A DNA stretch of 64,000 nt from Clytia hemisphaerica (lineage: Eukaryota; Cnidaria; Hydrozoa; Leptothecata; Clytiidae), in assembly GCA_902728285.1 (NCBI GenBank), contig CACVBU010000262.1, positions 336,822 through 400,821 on the forward strand, read 5' to 3'. Under the pieces are notes generated by a model. That model ran no database searches. It was given only the letters and a program-made list of their open reading frames with translations, and was not told the origin of the DNA. Position 1 is the first letter of the stretch. Each line of letters opens with the position of its first letter. Made by a program: the position numbers and the translations under genes. This document shows positions 37,490 through 49,400 of this stretch, one piece after another.

Positions 37490-39228
37490 TGAAAATTTAA
37501 AGACAAAATTTAATACTTGATACAGCCTGTGCATAAGGTGTGGTTGTAGAATTGAGGTGTTCCTTATGGCTTACCAGTTATGAAAGCGAGCCTCACACAT
37601 TTAATGTTCGCGAGATAAAAAGAAGCTTTTTATATAATTTTGGCTTAGTTTTTACAGATATCCATCTTATCGCAAATCGAAAGAATAAAGAAGAAAACGT
37701 CTAGTTACAGTAACTTTTGAGAGATCATAATCTCGCCATTTTTCATTTGTATGAATCTCACTTTCGTATTTTGTCCTGTTTTTTTTAGTGTGTGATGTAG
37801 AAGATATTCGATCTGTTTTCAACACGCACTGTCGAGGATTTACTGGTATTTAAACGATTTCTTCTCTACACGATGTACGATGTATAAAGTGTTGAAATTC
37901 TCAGGTTAACATCTTTCGTCAAATTTGGCGAGTAACTCACAGCGTCTTATATCGGGCCATTGCTATATGTTTTGTTTTTTCCAGAATACATTATCAGGAG
38001 AGCAGGGATTACTTGGTTCAAAAAATGGTTTAAATTTTCTCTATATTCTTGGCTCAATTTCGTTCTGCAGCCCTTAGGGTTCAGCTTTTAAAATATTTTT
38101 TGGCCAGTGCACGATGTTTGAATTTCAGGTGTATAGAACTTAGGTAATCCAGTAAAATTAGATCGTTGATTCAATTCTCGTCCATCGATGCCCGGCAAAT
38201 ATTTTTAGCTTACTTAGAGAAAAGCTTAGTGCGTTCTAGCTGAGTTGCAAAAGTTAAATATTTTCTTCCTTAAGTAAAAGGTTGCGAAATTGTCTACCTA
38301 TCATCTTATTTTAATTAACTATCAAAATGCTGACAAGATAATGAGCCAAATCGTTCATACTGCTAAGCTCGGTCATTTTAATCAAACTTTTAAAAGTTCG
38401 TTGCGAAATTGAGACAAACAAAGTCAAAGCTAACTGTGCGATAGATATGATTGAAAGTCGTGTGGTGATAAACTCTCATTGGCTTGAAAAAAACCATGTT
38501 GCAATCTTTTATTCGAATGTTTTTACGATAACATATAAATTCAAGACCAATATATTTTTGATTGTAACTTTGCTATTTGAAAAAAATTGGATTTTGAATC
38601 AAACCATTTCTGAGATCATGAATGGCTTGACGTGATTGTGTGAAGTTTCGCCGAATTCGTGTTTATTTGAAATGTTTTATTATAGCGATGAAAGTCTCTG
38701 ATTTGTTACAAGAAATTTCATTATATATTCGTTGTAAAAGCAAAGATGACCAAATATATTGAAGACTTTTTTTAGAAGTTTTTACGTGTTCAATTTCAGA
38801 GTTGGGTATATTGTCTTACTTGGTATATTGTTACCCTTTTCAGGAATTCATAAAAGTTTCATTCAAAATGCAAGAGTGTCAAAGGTTGTTGTTAATTAAG
38901 CTTTTTTCGATAATCTTTATATACTGTAACTGTGAATTTTCTATGAAAGGATTTTCCCCAGATTAACCTTTTATCAGTATATTGGGTTCCGAACTTTCGA
39001 TGGACAAAAACAGAATAAATTGGTCAGTGTTTTAACGAAATTGGCATCGCAGAGATACCATTGAAATTTAGTAGAGCGTCTTTTCGATTTTTTGTGAAGA
39101 TAGGATTATATATATTTTAAGAAATCCTTATTTATAGGTTATTTGTCCTTGCAAATTTGAAAGATGGAGTCTTCATATTTTCTCTTTGTATAAGTTCTCA
39201 GAAGCTGTGTATTATCAACCTTACCATC

Positions 39229-39252
39229 AAGCTCCATTGTCCAATGGAGCTT
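39229..39252. repeat. Short perfect hairpin, 11-bp arms
   Basis: AAGCTCCATTG, loop TC, then CAATGGAGCTT. It lies about 1.2 kb upstream of the start codon of the extended-synaptotagmin-like gene. Function unknown. Confidence 0.6.
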
Positions 39253-40439
39253 CAAGAAGTTATTTTGAGATATCAAGTTTGTACACATAGATCCGGGTGA
39301 TTATATGTCTTCTCATTTGATGACGTCATCACCTAGGAGACGAGTGTTTGTTTTTGTCAAGAAGGGAGAGTTGACATCGATGGTTTTAGAATAACTTTAT
39401 CTTCGTTGATGATAAACTTTGAGTTGAATGTCAAGCTTTTTTATGTCATGTGTTCTGTTAGGTCAACTTCAACGCTGAATATATTTGTTTGAAGTCAAAA
39501 GCGTATACTATTAGACAAAGAAAGAAGTTAAAATTATTACGTATTATTGATACATTGGTTATTTGAGTTTGGAAGCACTTCGGCTTAATCTTTGTAAGAA
39601 TAACTTGTGAATTTATAAAGTCATTTAATCATCTGGTTGGTCCATATACAGTCTGTCTCACAGGAGGTCCTATTTTTCAGATTCTGTAGAGCTGTTTGAA
39701 TTTTTGGACCTACCTGAAGGTCTTATAAATTATCCTGTGTTCGTCCGTTCGTCGGTCTGTTCGTTCGTCTGTTACCAACTTTTCTTAGGATTGAATCATA
39801 GGAATCTTTTGATTTTTGGTACAAAGGTGCAGAATGGTGGTTGGCCAAAAAGTGACGGAGCCTGATTTTCGAAAAACAAAATTTTTTGGGCAAACTTCAG
39901 CCAAAAAAACGGCTAAAAAAAGGGTTTTAAAGACTTGAATCTTTAATTATTTTTTTTTTTGCATGAAAGGGTACCATCATTGGTAAAAATAATTTACGGC
40001 TCAAAAACGCATCTTTATCCATAAGAATCACTATTTGTAAGCATACATCAATGTTTATAGCCAAATTACTCAATTTGTTGATGAGATATACATACGTGTC
40101 TGAATGATTGTTTTAACGGTCATGCTCCCGTAGATATCAATTATATATGTGTTAAATGCATAAGCAGCTAGGTCCATAGAAGTATTTTCTGTAACTTTAA
40201 ACCAGACATCGTGTTATTACGTGTATAACTATCGACACGTTTGTTCTTTCTTGATTAAAATGACTCAATGTTTCTTTCCTAGAGAGATCAAAACATCAAT
40301 AGCGCAACAAAATTCTGCGCAGACAATGTGACCTCCAATGATGTCTACGCCATGACAAGAAATGTATGAAGCAAGAACTTTGATATGATATTGAGAGTTT
40401 AGGATTGATAAATCGGTTTGAAGAACACCATCCGCCATT

Positions 40440-43400
40440 ATGGATGACTCAGAGGAGAAGGAGAAAAGTGATGATGTCAGCGATAATATAGTGAAAGATT
40501 TGGCGCACCATCAAACACATCGGCTCTCCATCACAATGTGTATTTTGGTTGTTTTCTCTTACGTCATTGGTTATCTCCAAATGACCTTTCTTATCCCCAT
40601 CATATTGTGTTTGTATGCTGTGTGGATATGGAAGCTGAAAACTACGGAGATAAACGATTGGTTTTATAATGAACATGAGATGCGGGAACACCGGAGGAGA
40701 GCTTTGGAGCATGCTGAAACGGTGGAGTGGCTCAACTTCTTATTGAATCGATGGTAAGATAATGCAGGGGCCGCGGCAGCGGGGGGGGCACCCGGGCCTT
40801 GGCCCGACCACATTTTTTCAAAGCAAAAAGAAAATTTACTGATTCAGCTAAATTCTGCGTAAAAACCTTGAAAAAGACCTGTTTTAGGCAGTCTAGAAGG
40901 GCTAATTTTCAAAAAATTCTCCCCCGTCGGCCCCAACCATGGTGGCACCTCCTTAGACTCTAAACCATGGCCTCTGTCTGTGCACTACATTGGCTTTGTA
41001 TCGCAATCGCTGCTCTCGACCTAAGATCTAAATCTACTTTCATCTCGCCAATCTCTTTATTCAAAAACAGGTGTTTTTGGGGGCAAACAAAGAAATCGAC
41101 AGGAATATCGCTTAACGGTCTATGTTCAGTGTTTCATATCGTATTTCTTGTTTCTCGAACAGGTGGTTTTTCAGTGATCGGACAATTCACGATGTTTTGA
41201 AGAAATCCATTGATCCTATTCTTGAATCTTGTAAGCCGAAAATGATTGGTAAGTATTTTGCAGTGCTTCCTCTTCGGGTCTGTGCGAACCTTTTTTTATC
41301 ACTTGGAAAGAACCGCGAATTGTATTTCAAATATTTCTTTTCAAAATTTAGAAAGTATCGAACTGGAGAAATTCACCCTTGGCAACCGGACACCTTACCT
41401 CAAATATTTCCGGGTGTATGATTTAACGGAAGACCAGCGCAAAATGATGGCAACTGAGGTCATTTACCGCAACCCTCCCGTTGATTTACCTATCCGGCCG
41501 AAATACCAGATAGCAATCGATGCGGATTTTGGGTTGGATTCTCCAGAAGCTCAATTGATTATTCGGATGAAAATGTCCTCAAAATTGTAAGGAGTTTTTA
41601 GAAGTCTTTTCTTATACGTGTTATCACAATAAAAATTGAGCATTCCAAGAAGGCCCAGGAACCTGAAACTGAAACTGAGGATTAAGAATTGCTCAGAACC
41701 ATTCATATATAGATAGAATTTTACGGTCATTTTCTTGGTTTGGACGTAGGATTGGTTTCAAGTTATCTAAACAACAACTACCTAGTAAACTCAAAGTAAA
41801 TATTCTCCAGCCTGTAATTAAATCAGTTTTAGCTAAACCAAATTTCCTACCACGTGCTTCCACTCACTTTTATTCATTTTTCTTTCAGGGGTTTTTCAGA
41901 CGTGGTCGTGGATAAATTCAAGATACGTGGACGAATTCAACTGATCTTGCATTTCAACCAAAACATTCCTTTTCCTCATCTTGCTGCTTTCTCATTCTGC
42001 TTCCTGCAAGAGTAAGATATGAATTTGATTGGTCTGTTGTCTATAGAGTATATTTCAAGTCTGAAAGCGTACCTTATCGGCCAAAGTTTAGTCGGCCTTA
42101 ATTTTAGTCGGCCTTAATTATTAGTCGGCCCTAATTATCAGTCGGTCCTAATTTTGGTCACCTCGTCAAATTTAGTCACTAAAGGCCGACTAATAATTAA
42201 GACTGACTAAAAATTTGGGCCATTTCTAAATTTACAAGCACATGTAAAATAGACACTTTTTAATGATAATTCACAGATTTTTAATACTTATTATGGATAT
42301 ACTTCAAAAACAAGTATTTAATCAATAATTACGAACAGGTCATTTTTTGGTGGAAGTATAAACCATGAAATTATTAAAACCTTTATAAACTTAATTCGAA
42401 AATTCTTTGTTAAAGTAATACCGATATGAAAGTGGGTTATAGAAAGTTTATATTATAAACTTTTAATTTGGCCCAAATTTTTAGTCGGCCCAAATTTTAG
42501 TCGGCCCTAATTTTAGTCACCAAGCCAAAATTTAGTCACTTAGGGCCGACTAAATTTTGGCCAATAAGGTACTTGAAAAAAGAAAGACTTTCACCGGACA
42601 ATAAATTGTGTCAAGAAAATTGAAACTTAACTCTGAACGTTGTAATTTTCATAAAGGAGAGGAATTCGGGACTAGTGTTTCTTTTGTTAAGTAATTTTTT
42701 TCGATAGATTCGAACGCTCCTTTTCATTGATGGAGCTTCAAAATTCATCTTTGTTTGAACAGTATGATCTAGTTGTCCGACTTAACGTTATTTTCGTTTT
42801 TCGTTTTAGACCAAAAGTGAATTTTGACATCCGCTTGTTGAAGAAGATTCAGTTAATGGAATTCCCGTTCATCAGAAACTGGATTTCGGAACTTGTCAAC
42901 GACTCTTTGAAAGTTTGTAAGATGATAGGCTGTTTTTCTCTTTCTCGAAATAGATCATAGTTTAAGAGATGACATTCTAACGTTTGTCTATATATTTGAA
43001 TTAGCTAAAATCATATCGGTTGGGTATGGTCGAATCAGATAGCTTTTCGAGAAAGGGTGGTACTGATTTTCGTCTCGAAAACCAGAATAGTAAATCACTC
43101 CTAAGTGGCCTTCGAATAAATTGAATTTCCCCTTCTTTATGCTTCAGCCATGGTTGATCCTGGCCACATCACGATTCCATTGTGCAACGATCCCGAACTT
43201 ATTGGACGTCAAACGGGCTATTGTAAGTACAGTTGACTAATTCGATCTTCAAGGGTTAAAAGTAGTTTCTTCAAATATGAAAAGGTTCGAATTAGAGAAG
43301 TTCGAATTAGAGAGAGAGTTGACTGTAATTCTCTCTGTTTGGATTCTCCTTTCGAACGGAAGATCCAAACGAACAAGACCCAAACGAAATGCGTTGCAGC

Positions 43401-46400
43401 TTTGGAGCCTCGATTGTTTCATAATGAATTCACTAAAATCTCGAAAGCCAATCGTGTGAAAATATTTCGCCGGTAGCTTTCCGAGGCAGGGACAAACTTA
43501 ATCTTTAGACGTGTTATTATTGTTTGGACCAGAGCATCTGTTAATGTTATTGTATGAATACTAACATGATGTGATTACGGATCGCAAACGCGATAACTGA
43601 CTGGTCCACCATTGCCATTCATCTCTTCTTTCTTTTTCGTACAGGTGAAGGTGTATTAACTGTTACCATCAAAGGTGGAGCCAAAGGAAAAGCCACTTGT
43701 GAGTAACCTTTTTGGACATCTTTGTTTGATTTTTGGATACTTTTTCCGAATTCAATCACATTGGATGTGAAGCAAGATTGGTCAGAAGGAGGAAAAGAAA
43801 AACATTTTTGCTTATATCAGCATAATATAACAATAGCAAGACACTGTCCTGGTATGAAATGGGAACACTTATGTAAAAATAAAACCTTTAACCAACTCAA
43901 TGAATGATTTTCTCATTATAGCTGACGAACAGTGGTGTTCGGTGACTTTGGACATAGTCATAATAAAGAGTTAGTCTGGAAGGACGGCCCGTATCGGGCC
44001 GTATTCTATTGTTTTCACGATAGAAACTCGATCCGCGTTTGTTTATCGTTCCCAGGCCATTTTTGAGTGCATCAGCCACTTTCGATTTCAAAAAAATAAA
44101 ATGTGGTGAGCAGTGTTGAGAGGTTGTAACCTTTTCAAAATGAAGAGAAAATATTATGCCTGGTGCAAATTGTTCCATATATGAATGCTCTACTAACAGA
44201 AATCATAAAGAACTTTCAAACTTTCGTGTTCCTACTGGAGATGATGAATTCTCTACAAAATGGAGAGACAAAATTGTGAACATTATTACTAAAGACAGAG
44301 TCATTGATGAAAAGCTTGGAAAGCAAATTAAGAATCGAACACTTCATACTTTTGAACTTCATTACAGAGAAGAAGACCTATTGAGGCATGAAACAAAAAC
44401 AACAAGGAAACCTGGTGCATTGCCAACTCTACGTTTACCATCCAAGTCACATCCAAAAGTTGAAGTGTCCCCAAGAAGTTCAAGTAGCATATCTAAACGA
44501 GAACTTGCAACAGCATCAGCCCCAACTGCACCACCCAATGCAAACCTTGACTGCTATACATCTTATGAAAACTTCACAACCCGTATTGAGAAATTAAAGT
44601 TGCCTGATTGGACAATCAAGAATAATGAGGCAGCTAGTGAAACGTCAATCTTGTTGCACGATTCCATACATTCAGTTCCAAAATTTGAGATCAGAGTGAA
44701 AGAAAATCTTGACTTTTTCATACTTGTTTTTAATTGGCTTGTGCCACAATCAAACACTGATATTGGCTATAGTTCTATGAAATCTACATATCTGAGCCCT
44801 CTGACACGCTCAATAGAACATTTGTTTGTTTGTCGTGGCGTCTCCTACTCTTCTGATGCTATTTTACGACACCCTGTGCCCAAGAAACTTTATGATGTAA
44901 ATGCTGGTCCCTTCCAGATGACAGAGTTTCTACGACCAAAAGACTGTCAAATTCTGAGTCAAAGTGACATTTGCAAAACCTGTTTATTGAAAACTAAGCA
45001 ACATGAAAGTTATGAGGAGAGGAAGAAAGCAAAATCACTGGAGCCGTTAAAACGAAATGCTCCCTTATCTTCAGCATCATCTTCTAGGTTAAAGGTTACA
45101 GTGCAAGGACTACGTATTGAAAATAAGGAATTAAAAACTGAAATTGAAAAGCTTCAAAAGGAACTAGCCAAAAAAATAGTCTCCCAGTAGATGATACTCT
45201 TGATAACGATTTAAAGTCAATTATGTCTCGTACAGATTCTCAGGAGATTTCACCTTTCATGAAATTTTTCTGGGAACAACAACAACAGTATATCAAGTGT
45301 TCACCATCAGGAGTCCGTTACCACCCTTCTATCATCAAATACTGTCTCAGTCTACATGCAAAGTCAGCATCTGCTTACAAAGACTTACGACATGACCCCA
45401 AAACAGGAACAGGTATCCTCGTCCTTCCAAGTGAACGTAGACTTCGCCATTATAAGAACTATATTCGACCACAACGTGGATTTAATAGTGTGAGATTATT
45501 GATGAGTTAAAAGGAAAGATTGCTAATTTTACTGATGATGAGAAATATATTTGCATTTTACTTGACGAGATGAAAATTCAAGAAAACCTTGTGTTTGACA
45601 AGCACTCTGGAGAGTTGATTGGTTATGTGGATTTGGGAGATATTGTATTGAATAGTGCATCTTTTGAGAACATAGAAACTATTGCTACTCACATCCTTGT
45701 TGTTATGGTGAGAGGAATAATCAACCCTATCAAATTTAGTTTTGCTACATTCGGCACAGATGGAGCAAATTCGAGTCAACTTTTTGCAATTTTCTGGAAA
45801 GCCACTGGCATCCTTGAGTTGAGTTGTAAATTGAAAGTCCTTGCTGTCACCTGTGATGGTGCGTCTTCTAACAGAAAGTTTTTCAGGATGCATGCCAAAC
45901 TTGAAGGATCGGAGGATAAGGATGTTACATATAAAACTAAAAACCGATTTAGTACTGACAACAGGTACAGGTACATCCATTTTATTTCAGATCCACCCCA
46001 CTTAATGAAAACTGCACGAAATTGTCTATCTAACTCAGGTGCAGGGAGAAATAGTAGATACATGTGGAATAATGGTAATATTCTTTGGTCTCATATTAGT
46101 GATGCTTTTTACAACGATCAGGAAAGTGGATTACACTATCTACCAAAGCTTACCACTGAGCATATCAAATTAACACCGTATTCTGTCATGAATGTAAAAC
46201 TCGCAACTCAAGTTCTGAGTCAAACTGTTGGTAATCATTTGAAAGAATATGTTCCTGAGGCAAAATCCACATCTGATTTTTGTTTGATGATGGATACATT
46301 TTTTGATATCATGAACATTAGAAACCCTGAAGAGGCCAAGAAAAAATTGAAGGAAAACAATAAGCCTATTTACAAATCAAACGATGGTCGTATTAAATGG

Positions 46401-49400
46401 TTGAAGGATCATTTTCTTGGTTATTTCAAAAAATGGCTTGAGTCTATTAATAATCGTGAAGGCAAGTTTGACAAAACTGCCAAAGCTAAAATGTTTATTT
46501 CTTGGCAAACCTACGAGGGACTGCAAATCACTGTGAAATCAGTTATTGATTGTGTTGAATATCTTTTGGATACTGTTAAGTGTAAATTTGTTCTTACTGA
46601 GCATTTTAACCAAGACCCACTTGAAAATTATTTTGGGAGGCAACGATCATTAGGCTCACGAAAGGAGAATCCATCTTTGTTTGATGCTGGTTATAATGAT
46701 AACAGTATAAGAAATCAGAATGTTTGTCGATCAATTGAAGGAGGAAATAGTGGTGGTGTTGATCATTCTTTTGTAGACATGTCTAATGAGCCCATGTTTA
46801 AGAAACAAAGGGTCACTGAGTAATATTACCTTTTTACTGTTTATGAATATCGTTGCATTGATATAGTATTTTTGTTATGATAATAACTTTAAATTATCCA
46901 AGTTTTTAGTTTTGTTTTGATTTGTGCGCCTATTTTTGTTTTTAAAAAAAGAATAGGCCTTGATAATCGCTTGAGCTCAGAAAATAAGAGGTAATATAAA
47001 AGCCGCTTAAATTATCTTCATTTGAAATAATTAAAGGTTATCTCCCTAGTTTGATGCGCAGTATAATATTGTCTGAAATGTCGTCTGGAGAAAATGAAAG
47101 TGTTTTGATTAAAGAGTTCTTTGAAAGGTTGTTATTCAAATCAGCTCAAAATAATTTAAATTTTTCAATTACATTAGAAACCGAAACACAAAACACCTTT
47201 TATTGAAACGAATTACTTTTTTATAAAGGAGCATTTCAAGTTAGCATTTTTTTATGCACCTTATTTCATTTAGGCTCAAACTCTCAAAACTCTGCGAATA
47301 TTATCTTGAAGTAAAGTCTTCAAAACACTTAGGGAAAAAAGAAAGTGACTGAGTAGTTTTCTGAGAGAACTTTTGAAGAAATAGTATTTTCTTACTTTTT
47401 AAGGAATTCAAACAATACCTTAATAAAAAAAAATAACAAAAGATAAGCAGTATATATGTACATTTAGAAAATAACACTTCTTTGATAATAAGCTAGATAA
47501 ATTATTCTATTTTTATATCACTCTATGAAATTCTTATTTATAAACGAAAAAGGAAATCAAAGTTAAGACAAACAGTTTATTTTTCTTGTTATTTATTGTT
47601 GAAATTTCTATATTTTTAGGTGTATACTTGTAAATTTTTGTTTTTTTTTAAATGTATAGTTGGATTTTGTTTGGTAATAAACAGTAGCACTAATATAATT
47701 TTGCTTCATACAAACTAATTTTTGGGCTTTGTACAGAAAACAGAATCTTTGAATAGTAAGGATTTTTTGTTCAAAGTCTGGGTATACAGTATTTTCAAGG
47801 TATGATAGGTTTCGCAAAGTTTTTGATTTTGTACTTTATTAAAAAAATTTTGGTGAGTGAGTAAAGTATTTAGTTTTGACGATAACTGGAAGTAAGAACT
47901 ATATTAGAGCTTATATTTTCCTAGTTTTTAATGAAAACCACCAAATTGTTCTCGTTCTCAATGCTATTTAATAGTGTTGTAGAGCTTGAAGTTTGGTGAC
48001 AGTGTCATTAAATTCGATAGGATTTTTTACAATATATAATGAGGTTGTGCGTCAAAGAGCAACTGTCATGGCCAGGGGTCGAACCTGGATCCTCTTATTA
48101 TTAAAATTTTGGACTAGAACATTAATCTACCATGACAAAGATAATCGATTGAAGTGTCATTAAATTCGATAGGATTTTTACATATATAATGAGGTTGTGC
48201 GTCAAAGAGCAACTGTCATGGCCAGGGGTCGAACCTGGATCCTCTTATTATTAAAATTTTGGACTAGAACATTAATCTACCATGACAAAGATAATCGATT
48301 GAAGTGTCATTAAATTCGATAGGATTTTTACAATATATAATGAGGTTGTGCGTCAAAGAGCAACTGTCATGGCCAGGGGTCGAACCTGGATCCTCTTATT
48401 ATTAAAATTTTGGACTAGAACATTAATCTACCATGACAAAGATAATCGATTGAAGTCTTGTAAATTTTTGGTTTTTAAATGTGTGATTTTGATGCATTCA
48501 AAATAAAATTTCAGACTGAAAAAAACAATTTGTATAAGCATTTTGAGAAAATCCGAAATTGTTTCCAATCGTGAACCATTAAAATTTAGTCTCTTACAGT
48601 TTTCATAAATAAACCAGTTATCTCGTTATACCTTAACTGTAAGCTGGGTATAGTATATAAAAAAACTTGACAAAGTTGGTTGTAAATTTTCTATGTTTGA
48701 CCTTCTTACACAGCTCGCTAATTTTAGTTAAACACATGTTTAACTTGTGCAGAAACAGACTGTTTTATATCAAAAGTGACCATAAAACCCCTCTTATCGC
48801 GATGAAAGTATGATGTTAATTTCAAATGCAAAAAAAGTTTCAAATGCATCACAACAAAAAAGACATAAGTGTAGAAAAAAATAGGTCTGCTGTGTTAGAA
48901 ATCAGGCTACAGGTGAAAAAATAACAAAACATTAGTGTCCATTATCCAAAGAAGAAGATTTTCTTTTGATTTCCCCTCTCAACGATTTTGATTTTGTCAC
49001 ATTTTTTGCCATTTTGTGAGACTGGACTTTGTCTTTTGCAAATGAATGTGATCTAATTCGTACGTAAAGTGTCAAAAGATCATCCAATAAGTTCATTGCA
49101 ATCTCCTTTTTTCACGGGAGTTTCAGCTTTATGCCGGATTGAATTAAAATTGGCAAGGAGGAAAGGGTTTGCCATTAACGACGATACAATATATTCAACA
49201 TTGATTCTTGTAACTTTCCGATCAGTTGTTGCAGACACAAAATATGATTCTGCAAGCATGAACACGTTGAAGATTGACCTGTTAACTTTCCACAAACCAC
49301 CTCTATTGTTAAGGTTAACAAGGCGATGATGATGTGATACATCGGTTTCTTGACCTTCTTGATATTTACAAGCTTTCAAAAATGCCAAATATTGTTCATC

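Larger units (their letters stand above)
31016..40439. other. Long intergenic region, no gene recognised
   Basis: AT-rich. Open frames here (for example 33132-33569 and 33925-34185, +) are hydrophobic or low-complexity and match nothing I know. Repeats found: a partial TACACG-type element at 34422-34530, a truncated copy of the GGGACACGAGAAG element at 34713-34876, pogo-like fragments around 35930-36060 (TTCGAATTA, GAATTAGAGAGAGTTGA), a complete TACACG element at 37234-37489, a short hairpin at 39229-39252 and a GTTCGTC-type simple repeat at about 39740-39775. The promoter of the extended-synaptotagmin-like gene should lie at the right end. Confidence 0.5.
46824..49079. other. Non-coding centre of the P-like transposon
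   Basis: AT-rich spacer between the 3' ends of the two convergent genes of the element. Its only structured part is the tandem array at 48002-48456. No further gene recognised. Confidence 0.6.

Noticed and set aside
39740-39775. GTTCGTC/GTCCGTTC run as a regulatory cluster
   Set aside because: It looks like a simple repeat of 4-bp type; nothing links it to the downstream gene.
40765-40979. hAT-type MITE call for the GC-rich inverted repeat
   Set aside because: The ends match only loosely and the flanking octamers differ, so it is reported only as a low-confidence repeat.
48065-48437. Three functional tRNA-Leu(TAA) genes
   Set aside because: The acceptor and T arms pair, but the anticodon stem does not, and the copies lie inside a transposon; kept as tRNA-like only.
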